Shown: piece after piece, positions 12,298-22,810 of the stretch | How the letters are laid out: each line of letters begins with the position of its first letter | How positions within the stretch are numbered: position 1 is the stretch's first letter | Source: Eurosta solidaginis | Lineage: Eukaryota > Arthropoda > Insecta > Diptera > Tephritidae | Length of the DNA: 64,000 bases | Reading direction: 5' to 3' | NCBI RefSeq assembly: GCF_040869045.1 | Contig: NC_090319.1 | Coordinates: 233,361,832 to 233,425,831 of the forward strand | The notes under the pieces: model-generated | The model's input: the letters and a program-made list of their open reading frames with translations, nothing else | Databases searched by the model: none | What the model was told of the DNA's origin: nothing | Translations under genes and position numbers: made by a program

Positions 12298-12745
12298 TTA
12301 ACTTTTGTAATTGCATTTGAGAATATCCAACTCATGCCTCTCACGCATAAACTTCATTTGAAGCTCCACCCTCTCTTCTTCCTTCTTCGCCAATGAAACC
12401 TCTGCCAACAATTTGGCTTCAGTCCATTTACTTTTAATTGAAGCCAAATGCTCCCAGGACGTGACTTTAGCACTGTTTTTGAGGTGTCCGCAATGCTGTG
12501 CTCGTGTTCTTCCGCAGTGCGGCAGGACCGGGTACAGGCGTTTCAACATTCGACTGTGGATGTTCCTCGTGTTTATCCGCTGGAAAAGTCTAAACCAGTA
12601 CTGAAACAACTACATAAAAATTTTAGGCAATTTACCATAAATATCTTCATTAAGGGCATCTGAATTGGCAGTATTGGAATACCCTAAATCTCTTTGCCAT
12701 TTAACATGGACAACATCCTCTCCTCCACACCTGACAAAGTCTGCG
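12298..12745 (-). pseudogene. C-terminal half of a transposon Myb/SANT-like accessory protein
   Basis: On the minus strand the 103-aa frame ends ..SWEHLASIKSKWTEAKLLAEVSLAKKEEERVELQMKFMRERHELDIL.., a Lys/Glu-rich coiled-coil tail typical of Myb/SANT-like DNA-binding proteins carried by Harbinger-type transposons. Upstream frames contain TLSGVEERMLSMLNGKEI and NSDALNEDIYGKLPK, shared with the plus-strand copy at 14.6-14.75 kb. Stops and frameshifts break the reading frame. The N-terminal DNA-binding part is absent here but present in the 14.3-kb copy. Confidence 0.5.
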
Positions 12746-12747
12746 TA

Positions 12748-13155
12748 AAGTGAAGAATATTTAGAAAAAATGGAAGAGGTGGTGAATGCAGCTAACGAGG
12801 AAAAATACGTAATTTCTTCAACTTATAAGGCTCACTTGTAGAGCTGCGAGTTATTTTTTGGCTTCTAGTTAATTTCAAAAAAGTTGTCAAAACTTTATGA
12901 GTTCCATCCTTTCATTTCGACCTTGAGTTATAAAGATAGCTTGAAGATCTGAAAGTGTGCCTAAAATGTTTAATTTTTAAAAACATATGTAAAACTTTTT
13001 TACTTTCAGGTGTCTGCCATTCAACTCTTACTAGATGGAAACACAGCAAAGAGAGAGAATATTTTCAAGAGCACTGTGCGTGCAATTTAGTGCAGAGGGT
13101 TTAGCTGGAAAGAAAAGGCTTAGAAACTATAGTAAAATATACCACGTTGTCTTAG
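12748..13155 (+). pseudogene. DUF4806-like protein fragment, two exon-like blocks
   Basis: Block one (12748-12835) reads EEYLEKMEEVVNAANEEKYVISSTY and matches the start of the DUF4806 domain as seen in insect transposon-associated proteins. After an intron-like A/T-rich gap ending in ttactttcag, block two (from about 13010) reads LLLDGNTAKRENIFKSTVRAI..CRGFSWKEKA, consistent with the rest of that domain, with stops. The function of the domain is unknown. The match is by motif memory only. Confidence 0.35.
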
Positions 13156-14082
13156 GTAAGAATCGTAACTTTCTTAACAACTTTATTTAAGTATTATATT
13201 GACTGATATCCCAAACCTATTTCAAAGAAAAATATTTCAATAAAAAATAGCAAAACCCGTAGGACCCAGTCTTGACATATTTACTTTTTATGTCCGATTC
13301 GGTCAGCACTTCCAGAAAATGAAGAAACATTTTTTTTAATTTTATGTAAAATTACATTAAAACCATACGTCAAAAAAAAAAAAAAAAAAAAAATACATAC
13401 CGGTAGAATCGTGAGAGAGCGTTTAAGTTTTCTAACCACACATTGTCTAGTTTAAGTTCTGAAAATTACAATTGAACTTGAAGTGTAAATTTCTGAACAT
13501 GATTTGTAATTTTCTGAATTTAAACTGAAAAAGGTGTAGTTAAGTTGTTTTTATTTATCCTTTACTTATGCCCTTTAACAAAATTTCTTGGTGTTCATTT
13601 TACTCGCAAATAAACAAACTTCAATTTGTTACCACCAGCAACTTAAGTAAAAAAACAGATTATCAAAGACAGTGTCTGACCCGTTTTACCCTTAATAATA
13701 TATTAGGGTCAGTAACCAAGGCCTATCGTCGCATATGCTCACATTTCGATAACTATTTTCACCATTTATATTAAATATGAAATTATAAGGCGATTTATAA
13801 AACGCTTGAGGCGTTCAGAAGCAAAGGGGTGTACGTGCCTTTTTCCACCAAAAATTAGTTAAGTGCTCAATCGCATTGTTGCTAAACAAATTAATTTATT
13901 GCCAAAAATATAGACATTAATTTTTCATTAATTCAACTATTCACTGAAAGAATAATACTTAGCTTAAGTACTAAACAGACTTAAGTATAGAAAGTTTTAA
14001 CCTGTTTTGTCGAAATGGCAAAAACAGACACTTACACCCCTTTGCATTTGACCGACTCAGTTACGGATTTAGTGAGTATACA
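13156..14082. other. AT-rich stretch without recognisable gene
   Basis: It contains a run of about 21 A (13373-13393) and short random ORFs. No protein similarity is recognised, including in the 68-aa frame at 13568-13774. Confidence 0.4.
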
Positions 14083-14795
14083 TAGGACCGATTTCACCAA
14101 CTCGACTTAGGCTAAAACTTAGTTGCAACTTAAGTTAGCCCAGAATTGAGGCTAAGTTTTTTTTCGGTTTCACCAAATTAGCTACTAAACCCATTTGACA
14201 TACAACAACCCTATCAGCTGTTTTATACATAGTAGTATTTTTGGCTACGTTTTAATTACACGCCACCCAGTGAATTTGAAATATTATCCGTTACGGTGTC
14301 AGTTGGTTATTGGTATTTTTTTAATTCTTTAAAAATAAATTTGAAATATGTCACGGAAATGCACTTTTAATGCATCTGAAACCAACAAATTACTAGAATT
14401 TTTGTGGCAAATATGCGGGAATAATCGAAGGAAAAAGAACCGATTGCATCAGCGTGAAAGATAAAGACGATGCTTGGGAGAAAATTGCGCAGGACTTCAA
14501 CGCAAGTAACGAAATTTATCGTGAAGGCAAAGAACTAAAAAAAAAATATTAAAATATTAAATTTTCCACAAAAAACAATCAGTTGAATAGCGTAGGGCGG
14601 TTTATGGCACTGTCGGGGGTACTGCCACACCGCAGACTTTGTCAGGTGTGGACGAGAGGATGTTGTCCATGTTAAATGGCAAAGAGATTTAGGGTATTCC
14701 GAATACTGCCTATTCAGATGCCCTTAATGAAGATATTTTTGGTAAATTGCCTAAACATTTTTATGTAGTTGTTTCAGTACTGGTTTAGCTGCATT
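14083..14795 (+). pseudogene. Harbinger-like element 5' end with Myb/SANT-like protein N-terminus
   Basis: It starts with an inverted-repeat-like end, 'ggaccgatttcaccaactcg', whose motifs recur at 14164 ('cggtttcaccaaattagc'). An ATG at 14348 opens MSRKCTFNASETNKLLEFLWQ. After a 1-nt frameshift it continues YAGIIEGKRTDCISVKDKDD, AWEKIAQDFN and GKELKKKY. This is the tri-helix Myb/SANT-like fold used by accessory proteins of Harbinger-type elements (Trp/Leu-spaced helices). Later blocks TLSGVDERMLSMLNGKEI and YSDALNEDIFGKLPK match the minus-strand copy at 12.6 kb. Frameshifts and stops show it is dead. Confidence 0.5.
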
Positions 14796-15105
14796 CACCG
14801 CCTCTTCCATTTTTTCTAAATCTTCTTCACTTTTGTGTGGAAATGCTGCTAATAAGGCAGTGACGCCTTGCCGAGTTTTATTAAATCCTTGTAGTTGAAA
14901 TTTCTGATCGGCCATCATTTTCACCATTACCTTGTTCTGACTTTCTGTTGTTGCTGGAAAATTAAAGGAAAAATATATTTAGTAGCGATGATAGAGAAGC
15001 TAGGCTATGCATAATCAAAATTACCTTGCAGTTTCGCCATGTTTTCTTCTAAAAGTTTTTGCATATCCATGATTGCGGCAATTTGTTGATTTTGTATTTC
15101 GATCA
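14795..15105 (-). pseudogene. N-terminal part of a DUF4806-like protein (two exons)
   Basis: Read on the minus strand: exon-like block IQNQQIAAIMDMQKLLEENM (15100-15030), an intron of about 70 bp (gtaattttga ... ttttccag), then MADQKFQLQGFNKTRQGVTA, LLAAFPHKSEEDLEKMEEAV. The heptad pattern suggests a coiled coil followed by the beginning of a DUF4806 domain. It fuses at 14795 to the Myb-protein segment on the opposite strand, an arrangement permuted relative to 12.3-12.8 kb. Confidence 0.4.
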
Positions 15106-15116
15106 TTTCTATAATC

Positions 15117-16815
15117 AGGGCCGTAGAGAGAAAATCCGGGCCCGGGACTGAACAATTTACGGGCCCCTATAAAAAATCCACTAATACATTTGATTATCTC
15201 GAATTAATGACGTCTCATTCATGAATCATTATTGATGGATTACATCAAACAAATTGTTTACCACATCCACTAAATGGTTTTTGGACTAAGAGCTGAAAAT
15301 AAAATTAACACAGAATATTTACTGTTTACACTATTTTATTGTAACGTAGAAATTAAATTCTCTTTTAACAGCCACATATTGTTTCAAATAATCTCTTCTA
15401 GTTATTTGGTAAAATTTTAATACATTTCTGATAAATTTAATGATGATTATAAAATTCGGATATCAAAGAGTGGTTTTACTTGCATTTTTCGCTGCAAAAT
15501 TTTTATAATAATATCAAAATTTAACTGTCTTGCCAAAACGGATTCAACACAAAGCGTGGCAAGTCCTGAAACTCGCTCTTGAGACGAACACGATCTATGA
15601 AAGTTTATGATTCTTGAAAGGATGCTGAAGGAACGTTCTGCACTAGCTACAGTGACAGGTATAGTGCAAAAGATACGTAAAGCAACACATTTGGCTATTC
15701 TAATAATGATAGAACTTTATCAAAATTTGTTTCGTAAATGTGTTTCAAGCGAATTATTTCGCATTCTAAGCTTTGAGAAATGTCCGACTTGTATTTTTTG
15801 ACAAATTTTACTGCACTCGCCCAAACCGTAGTTCCATGTTTTCAAATTGCCACAAAAAAGAAAACGTCTCGTTCAAATTTCTCATAGTTCAGTAATGCCA
15901 GTGATTACCGAATCGACGATCACCAAGAATATATTTTTTTTAAAATCAGACTCTGGATCGTTCGTAATCATCTCATTTCCATTATTTTCAAAACGTCTTT
16001 TGGGGTTTCTCTATAGAATATCCGGAAACTTTGGCGAAATGTTCACTTGAATAGCAACTGTTTTGAATTCGTTTAAAATTGTTTCAAATCAGCTAATAAG
16101 GCATCTAGCTGTCGGACCTCAACATCAATGGCGGCGTCTCTAGCTTGGAGGACCACGTTTCTTTCATTAATGGTAGTCAGTATTTTGAACCAAATTGAGG
16201 ACAGCAGGATAGATTCTAACTTGTTGATGTACTTGAGAATGCCGGTAACATCGCCGTATGCTTGCATAGTCAAATTTGGCTTTTGGCTGAAAGACTATGA
16301 AGAAAGCTGGGTGCATTTTTTTGAGGATGTCCCATTGTTGTGGAGTGCTGCTGAAAATAGTAAAACAGTTTTGTACAACTCCGAAGAAAGTAATCGCAGC
16401 CGTACAACATTCTGCAGCATGAATTGAGACTGAGGGTTGCACAAGGCGAGTAACCAGCATTCGAGGTTTTGTCGAGAATGTGAAATAGTGCTCCGTTGTA
16501 AGATCCTTTCACATTGCCACCGCTATCGTACCCTTGTGCACGAAAATCTTTTAATGGGATTTCATGTTTATCTAGAGTATGGCAAACTAGATCAGCAATT
16601 TTGTGACCAGTTTTTTCGTTACAATTCACGAAAGCCAAAAACCGTTCTTGAATTGTAAAATTTGTTGCTTTCGAATTGAAGTGGATTTAGCGCAAAATGA
16701 ACGTAGTCAACGTGGCATAGCATCAACGATAATAGAAAAATACTTGGCTTTCTTGCCTTGATCTAATATAGTTTCCCTCACGTGCTTTGCACAAATTTCT
16801 ATAAACTCGTTGTTC
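15117..16815 (-). pseudogene. hAT transposase (ZMYM1/DUF4371-like), C-terminal two-thirds
   Basis: Minus-strand frames in order: EFIEICAKHVRETILDQGKK, FSIIVDA, LAFVNCNEKTGHKIADLVCHTLDKH, RAQGYDSGGNVKGSYNGA, SILLSSIWFKILTTINERNVVLQARDA, and near 15690-15620 the hAT dimerisation motif TIPVTVASAERSFSIL. This is the ZMYM1-like branch of hAT transposases (DUF4371 plus C-terminal dimerisation domain). Many frameshifts split it. The 3' end at 15117 (cagggccgtagagagaaaat) is a plausible hAT terminus and matches, imperfectly, the inverted end at about 27640-27655 (cgtcgggcctg). The upstream half of the same family lies at 25995-27655 on the same strand. Confidence 0.75.
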
Positions 16816-18550
16816 GGCCTGCGTCGGAAACCGGCAATGGGAATGGCGCACACGGGTCGATCTCGGTTTGATGGGTTTCTCGAAATGGAATAAAGAAACA
16901 CAAGAGGATTTCCTCGTTATAATATTGTATTTAATTAGAAAGTAAAAGGAAAATATACAATTGGTATAATGTTACCTTAATGTCGCAGAAATGACGATGG
17001 TGATCCTGGGCGTTGTGAACTGCTTGGCGGTCGATCATAAAAGAGGCCGGTTATCCCGTTGAGGACAGCCGCTAAGCCGCGAAAAAGTCCTCTGGTGTTA
17101 AGGAGGGGAAAGGCCACACACACAACCACCCCCACATATACGTGCATGGGTGCTGACAACCTGCACACACACACGTGCATGTGTATGAAACACATGCATG
17201 TGCATGCATGCACACAAATGTAGGCGTCAGTGTGGGTGGCTGGAAATATTATTAAAACATTAGGGAGGGGCGCCGTCAATCAGGTAAAAATTAGGCATTG
17301 GGCCTAAACATGCCGCCCCCCTTGCGGTACGCAACGTCACAGTCCGCCAAGGATCACCGACCGTGAAGAAGAGGAAAAAAAAATAAAAAAACTTATAACT
17401 AACTTAACCTAACGACGGCCAGTCCGCCGGCTTGGCAGCATGCACGATGAGTTGCATAGCATGCATCCATGAGTGTTGATGCCTCGGTCATTCGCCGCTC
17501 TTCCCTTCCTAGTTAGAGGTTGTTGAGCCATGGTTGCCTAAAGCTAGGGATAAAGAAAGGCAGTAAGAAGATATATGTATGTGTTGATATTTCTTGCCGT
17601 TTAAAAAAGACTCCATTTATTTAAAAAAAACGTACTATTTAAATGTATGAACTTAAACAATAGGCTAACATGTTGAACACTCCAGGCTGGTTACGTATGA
17701 AACAAAAGATTTTTTTTTTCACTCCATAAATAAAAATATAAATAAATAAAACCTGTAATATATTCTAATTTACGAATTAGGCTTCTGGCCGTAATGAATA
17801 TATAATAATAATAATAATAAAAAGTAACCCCTAAGGTGTAGTAGTACCCTCCCGATTACAGGGTTTTAATGTTTAATTGGGTTTAACTGAATGAGGTTAG
17901 GAAGATGCAAAACCTTTTCAATTAGCTCCTGCTGGAAAGTCAGATCGGCTGGGTTCCCGAGAGCACCCACTCGAATATGGTGCTCTGCGCGAGCAGGGGT
18001 CCGAACGAGGGCGGCAAAACTCCTGGTGTTATCACCTCGTGTATAGCGTGGGTTCTTTTGATTCGCTGTTATTTGTGTTGTTGGTGCTAAAAACCAACAA
18101 TTTTCCTGCCCGCCACAAAAAATGTTTGGACAGCAAAATTTTATGCGATATAAAGAAAAATTTTATATTTTTATTTCGCTGTATCTGCCAGAAACAAATT
18201 TTGCTGTATCATCGATACTTCTTAAATATCGTTTTTTTTTTTATATAAATAAGTGGAATGACGGTATTCGGCCCCTTATTGACCTTATTGATTCCGGTTC
18301 GTCTTGTGTGTCCCCAACCATGGCTGTTGACAAGAGGTGTGGGACACCTTACCTAGATCGCGTCCTAAACAATCGGACTTGTTGCGCTTAAGGATCCGAA
18401 TCGTGATTCCCGTGGATCGCTTCCAGCGTGTTCACGGCCGGAGGAAAATGTTGTACGAGTGGCAACCTTTCTTTGTTCATTCAGAAATGTCATTCATTCA
18501 TGAAATATGGATACACACATATTGAATGAATTTTCATCCGGACGAGTATA
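16816..18550. other. Unresolved repetitive DNA, possibly LTR-element derived
   Basis: It includes an (AC)/(TG)-rich low-complexity patch (17105-17220), an (ATA)n microsatellite near 17800-17822 and moderately GC-rich blocks (16985-17100, 17290-17540, 17930-18040). A short frame at 18268-18330 reads PLIDLIDSGSSCV, reminiscent of a retroviral-type aspartic protease active site, but the rest of the protein is not recognisable. I cannot define element ends here. Confidence 0.3.
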
Positions 18551-19380
18551 ACGTGGTTTGGTAAGTATATTGATAAATCCTTATAATATCTTCCTCTTGT
18601 ACAGCTCTACTAATTTCTTCTTTATTTTTTATTTCGTTTCAGGTATCTATTTAAGCAATGCGTCCCAAATACAGCAGCACCCGCTGAAAGTTCGCCCAAA
18701 GACAAACAAAAAACCATTTGCTCTGCCTGCGGAAAGGGCTCCTCACATTTGGGAGAAATCAAGAGGAAAAATATCGGCATTTTCCGAGTGAGCATTACCC
18801 CAAAAGCTGGGCCCATTGAATCCTTACCAGCAAAGCATACAAACAGCGCTATGGCCAATGAATCATCGCCGGCACGCTGCCATAATTCAAAGCAAAAACT
18901 GGCCACCGAATTGCAAGTGGGTAAGATATTAAAATACCGGTTGTATCGCAAAATTTTGGGTTTTTTTTTTGAGTTCTTGGGTGTGCAAATAGTCCTAACC
19001 TGTAAAATACAAACAATTTTAAATGTCTCCCTTAGAGTTTGCAAACCGCTTCGATTTCTTGATATCATTATTGCTTAAGAAATTGGCTAAAAGCTGCTGC
19101 TGGTGGGTACATTTCAAAGGCAATTAAGGTTCAATAATCATTCGCAAGAGTATGTCCATACGTAAACGTTCGCAGCCAAATAATTTTTCTAAAAGTTTCC
19201 TCTTTGCCTAAACAACCCTAATTGTAAAACACCCCAGTTGCCTTATGCAGAGAGCAGTCGTCATTCCAGCCGGCAGCACCAACTGAGCAGCTGTTTGTCT
19301 GACAGCTGCCCATATGCGAATTGGCAAATTTCAACAATACGTGCAATACCTTTTTGACAAGCAGAGAGAAAAGCAGCTCT
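18551..19380 (+). other. Unrecognised sequence with exon-like block
   Basis: After an intron-like tract ending atttcgtttcag (18631-18642), one frame reads AAPAESSPKDKQKTICSACGKGS, SHLGEIKRKNIGIFRVSITP and PARCHNSKQKLATELQVG before a gt dinucleotide. The pair C..C and downstream H could be half of a zinc finger, but no family is recognised. About 300 bp further on the RpL7A remnant begins. Confidence 0.25.
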
Positions 19381-19453
19381 TAACTTTGAGCAGCAGATAA
19401 AATCTTTCAATTTCAATTTTTCAATTACATCGCGTTCAGAAAGCAATGTGAAA

Positions 19454-20087
19454 TGGTGGCGAAGAAGGCCAGGGCAAAGAACAAGCCAGTTACCAAGAAG
19501 GTTGCGCCCGCACCGTTGGCCGTCCAGAAACCTGTTGTTTGTAAACTTTAGATAAAACATCAGCAGTAAAAACATTCAAACTTTTGGCGAAATACCACCC
19601 AGAATCGGCGCTCGCTAAAAAGCAACGTTTGAAGAGGATTGCGGAAGCTAAAGCCAATGGCAAAGATGTACAACCCAAGAAGAAGCCCACTTTCGTGCGG
19701 TCTGGTACAAATACCGCGACCAAGCTTGTGGAGCAAAAGAAGGAAGGTTGTATTTGCTCACGACGTTGATCCATTGGAGTTGGTGCTGCTTTTGCCTGCT
19801 TTTTGCCGTAAAATGGGTGTACCTTATTGCATCGTGAAAGGCAATGCCCGTTTGGGTTTGTTGGTGCGATGCAAGACCTGCACAGCTTTGGCGCTGACAA
19901 GTGTCGAGGCCAACGATAAGGCTCACTTTGCTAAGTTTTTGGAAGCAATAAAGAAGATTTATAATGATCGTCATGATGAGATCCGTAAGCACTGGGGAGG
20001 TAGTATTCTCGGCTCTATAAGGGCTTGGCACGCATTGCTAAATTGGAGCGCGCTATGGCGTGTGAATTGGCACAAAAACAAGGTTAA
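19454..20087 (+). pseudogene. RpL7A: RpL7A (ribosomal protein eL8) pseudogene
   Basis: It starts at ATG 19454 (MVAKKARAKNKPVTKKVAPA, PLAVQKPVV), then loses about 50 codons. It resumes [58 protein letters not shown]. After a frameshift near 19747: [74 protein letters not shown] second frameshift near 20020 leads to [11 protein letters not shown] and the native-like stop AQKQG at 20087. eL8 is a large-subunit ribosomal protein of about 270 aa. No introns are visible across the surviving parts, so a processed origin is possible, but there is no poly(A) or target-site duplication. Not functional. Confidence 0.9.
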
Positions 20088-20287
20088 ACATGTAGAGATA
20101 TTTGTAATTGTATGTTTGCTAAGTATTTTTAAATGCTGAAATAGTTTATACTCGACTTTCATGAAGTAATTTGTTTGTAAACTTTCGAAAAGAATCGCGT
20201 TAAGTTTTTATATAAAAATACGTTTTATCTATAGTAAATACACAAAAGTTGCAATAGTCAATTTACGTGTCTGCTTCTGCATCTGGA

Positions 20288-20572
20288 TGCAGCTACCTAT
20301 CAAGTCATTTATCAACTAAAAGTACTCACCACCGCTATGTTTGCCGTAATCATACTGCGTGGCGTCTCATCCAGACACAATGGGGTGCGCTAGTACTACT
20401 AATTGCAGGAGTTGTTATGGTACAACTAGCACAAACGGTCGACGAGACTTAGGTTGGTGGTAAAGTACAAACAAGCGGTCGTGAACAAAATCGTTTACTT
20501 GGTTTATGGGCTGCACTTGGTGCTTGTTCTCGATCCCGTTTTGCCGGTATATATTTTGGGAAAAAGCGGAAG
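20288..20572 (+). pseudogene. Ugalt: UDP-galactose transporter (SLC35A family) fragment
   Basis: One frame reads AATYQVIYQLKVLTTAMFAVIIL (20288-20356). After a frameshift, TQWGALVLLIAGVVMVQLAQ, then past a stop EQNRLLGLWAALGAC and RFAGIYF. These are two neighbouring transmembrane helices and the conserved QWxxL..TGV..VQ and GFAG(I/V)YFE segments of nucleotide-sugar transporters of the Golgi membrane (SLC35A2/Ugalt). Only about 95 of ~330 residues remain. It follows the RpL7A remnant by 200 bp and overlaps the start of the antiparallel Rme-8 remnant. Confidence 0.75.
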
Positions 20573-20889
20573 CCTGATAAAGTTGTAAATGCGCCATATT
20601 TAACTTTACTCGCACGTAAACGTCTAAGTGCATGAAAAATTGCTTCAATTTCAAGAATTTTCAATTGGGATGTTGGATCCAATTGCTCTAAGGAGCACGG
20701 CGTAACTTCAAGTATTGTGGGTAAGCTGATGCAGGACCAATGGTATTTATCAGCAGAGAAACGATGTGAATTGTTAGGCTTATCAGCAAACTTTTTATAA
20801 TATTTTAGTATCGAACAAAGTATGTCCTTGCGATACTCCGATGAAAAGCGCATAGAATCAACGCGTTCCTCCTTTTTTATTGGCAACAA
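20560..20889 (-). pseudogene. Rme-8: Rme-8 (DNAJC13) fragment
   Basis: The minus-strand frame reads MRFSSEYRKDILCSILKYYK, then SADKYHWSCISLPTILEVTP, CSLEQLDPTSQ, matching the N-terminal region of RME-8/DNAJC13 (the Y-x-HHWS..xVxLEVTPxxxxQxxP segment). It then jumps to AIFHALRRLRASKVKYGAFT, a more C-terminal armadillo-like segment of the same protein, so an internal deletion is inferred. RME-8 is a large (>2,200 aa) endosomal J-protein; about 105 residues survive. It lies in opposite orientation to its neighbours. Confidence 0.65.
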
Positions 20890-20979
20890 AAATTCATTGG
20901 GGATATTTGAAGTTTTATTGGGTTCCGCCGAAACAACATCTGAGTATGTCCAACGATTTTTTAATCCAACTTATCTGGA

Positions 20980-21399
20980 TTATATGTGGATATTGCTGTA
21001 CTATTTGGTGCTAATAAGGAACGTGCAGCGAAGGAGCTACGTGAATCGATTGATTTCGAAATCGCATTGACCAATATCTCCGGGCCTGCTGAAAAACGTC
21101 GCAACACCAATGAGCTCTATAATTTTCGCGCCATAAAACAGTTACAAGAAGCCTATCCCTATGTGCAATGGTTGGAGTACACAACCGCTTTATTGCCTTT
21201 CAAAACCCAAGAAACAGAAGGTGAACCTGTCAATCTATCAGTGCCTAGTTTCTTCGATGCTTTAGGTCCATTGTTGGAACGTCCAACAAATCGTGTAATT
21301 GTCGATTATATGATGTGGCGTATTCACGCTTTCTCTATCGTATTCCTATCGGAACAATTCCGTAAGCGTCAATGACCATATGTAACGGCTTTGTCTGGA
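20980..21399 (+). pseudogene. Neprilysin-like M13 metallopeptidase fragment
   Basis: The 129-aa frame reads DIAVLFGANKERAAKELRES, IDFEIALTNISGPAEKRRNT, YPYVQWLEYTTALLP, EPVNLSVPSFFDALGPLLE, NRVIVDYMMWRIHAFSIVFL, SEQFRKRQ. After one stop, PYVTALSG follows. This is the N-terminal peptidase_M13_N portion of neprilysins; the zinc motif HExxH lies further downstream and is absent. The match ends at about 21399, where the repeats bordering the BEL element begin. The paralogue is not determined. Confidence 0.8.
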
Positions 21400-21640
21400 T
21401 GTTCTGTGGCAGATACGAATCTGCATGAGGGTTCTGGTGACCTCGCTCGGGGTGATCGAGTGAATTGTGGGATGTTTTTTTGAAAATTTAAAATATAATG
21501 GGCCGAATGTCTTTAGGTTCTGTAGCAGATAACGGATCTGCGTTAGGATTGTTGGATGGCCTCGTTTCGGTTGAACGAGTGAAATTTGCGTTGACTTTTT
21601 TTGAAATTTGTTTAAAAATTTAATGGGCCGAATGCCTTTG
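21400..21640. repeat. Two-and-a-bit copies of a ~123-bp tandem repeat
   Basis: The motif series 'ttctgtggcagata..gatctgc' - 'gacctcgctcgg' - 'gatcgagtgaa' - 'atgggccgaatg' repeats as 'ttctgtagcagataacggatctgc' - 'ggcctcgtttcgg' - 'gaacgagtgaa' - 'atgggccgaatg', then a third copy starts (ttttctgtggca). Spacing is about 123 bp. It sits between the neprilysin fragment and the BEL integrase tail, so it may be the element's 3' untranslated part; no 3' LTR could be matched to the right-hand side. Confidence 0.5.
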
Positions 21641-21708
21641 TTTTCTGTGGCATTGGGTTCGCGATAGAAAGTTCGTTTTGTAAAGGAGGGCGAGGAACGG
21701 AGGGATGG

Positions 21709-22760
21709 TTATGAGGAGCTCTGGGTCTTCTCGCGGTCCATCTCCTCCGTTGGAAGAAGGATCAGTTTGACCAAAGGTCGTCTGACTTGACCCTTCTCGG
21801 TTATGAGGTCGACTACACGAACTCGGTTGTCTTCGCCGGGGTGTACGTTGACGACCCGACCTAACCTCCATTCGTTGTGAGATAAGTTGTCCTCCTTGAT
21901 GACAACTAGATCATCCACTTTCAGATTTTGTTTTGTGTATTTCCACTTCACCCGTTTTTGAAGCTCGGAAAGCTCGCTGGCAAAAGGTTTGATGGAGGGC
22001 CTTGAGCTTCTGCCATCTGTTTATTATGGAGGCCGGGCTTTCGTTCACATCCGTTTCTGGCGGCGCCAGCAGATGGCTGCCCGTTAGGAAATGTCCTGGG
22101 GTTAGTGGTTCCAGGTCCGTTGGGTCATTCGACCCTGAACTGAGAGGGCGCGAGTTGAGGCACGCCTCAATCCTGCACAAAAGTGTTTGGAACTCCTCCA
22201 TAGTATATTTGTGGGGAGAAGCGATCTTTTTGAAGTGGCTCTTGAAGCTCTTCACTCCCGCTTCCCACGGGCCGCCCATATGTGGCGCGGCGGCGGGAAT
22301 AAAATGCCAGCTCAATGCTTGATGGCTACACTTTGGGACTGTTTTGTCTCGGCTTTCGGCCAGAAAGGCTTTAAATTCGGATCGTAAAGATCTTGATGTT
22401 CCGAGAAAGTTTGTACCATTGTCGGAGTAGATGTTTTTCGCACATCCTCTTCTCGCGTGCGCGTTCCATCGTATTCCGAGTGCCTTCACCGAGCTAGCCT
22501 CTTCAAACGCTAGGAAGTCCTCGCTGAGCAAATCCGTTTTGGGGATGTCCTGAAGGATTTCCTCACAATTTGATGTCCACTTGCGCAATGGAAAGCCAGC
22601 TGAGTTTAATGCTTCGCGAATCTCATTTCTTGCTCTGATGGTTGACGCTATTGTATGTCCTCCAGATAAAACGTCGTCGGCATACATACTTTCTCGTAAT
22701 ATACCCGATGCTGTTGGGTGCGTATTTTCTACATCATCAGCCAATTGTAGAAGTGACCGT
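21709..22760 (-). pseudogene. BEL RT end fused to integrase and DUF5641 tail
   Basis: A frame of 277 aa reads MYADDVLSGGHTI (the YADD-type RT catalytic motif of Pao elements), REALNSAGFPLRKWTSNC, VKALGIRWNA, then the integrase blocks IYSDNGTNFLG (second catalytic Asp), PAAAPHMGGPWEAGVKSFK (catalytic Glu), EACLNSRPLSSGS, FLTGSHLLAP. An overlapping frame continues LKVDDLVVIKEDNLSHNEWR, LGRVVNVHPGEDNRVRVVDL. The deletion removes several hundred codons. Integrase without its N-terminal half cannot act. Confidence 0.75.
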
Positions 22761-22810
22761 ATCGCGAGGTAGGGGGCGTAGTTTACACCAAATGTGACAG
22801 TCTTTAGTTC

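Noticed and set aside
16977..17279. 100-aa minus-strand ORF with Cys/His-rich stretch
   Set aside because: It is produced by an AC/TG low-complexity tract and has no domain pattern.
18268..18391. Retroviral-type aspartic protease (IDSGSSC)
   Set aside because: Only a single short motif matches; flanking residues do not fit a protease fold and no gag or RT is adjacent.
19454..20087. Functional RpL7A gene
   Set aside because: About 50 codons are missing near the N-terminus and two frameshifts interrupt the rest.
21400..21640. 3' LTR of the minus-strand BEL element
   Set aside because: It is a ~123-bp tandem repeat and does not match the presumed 5' LTR at 25.35-26.0 kb.
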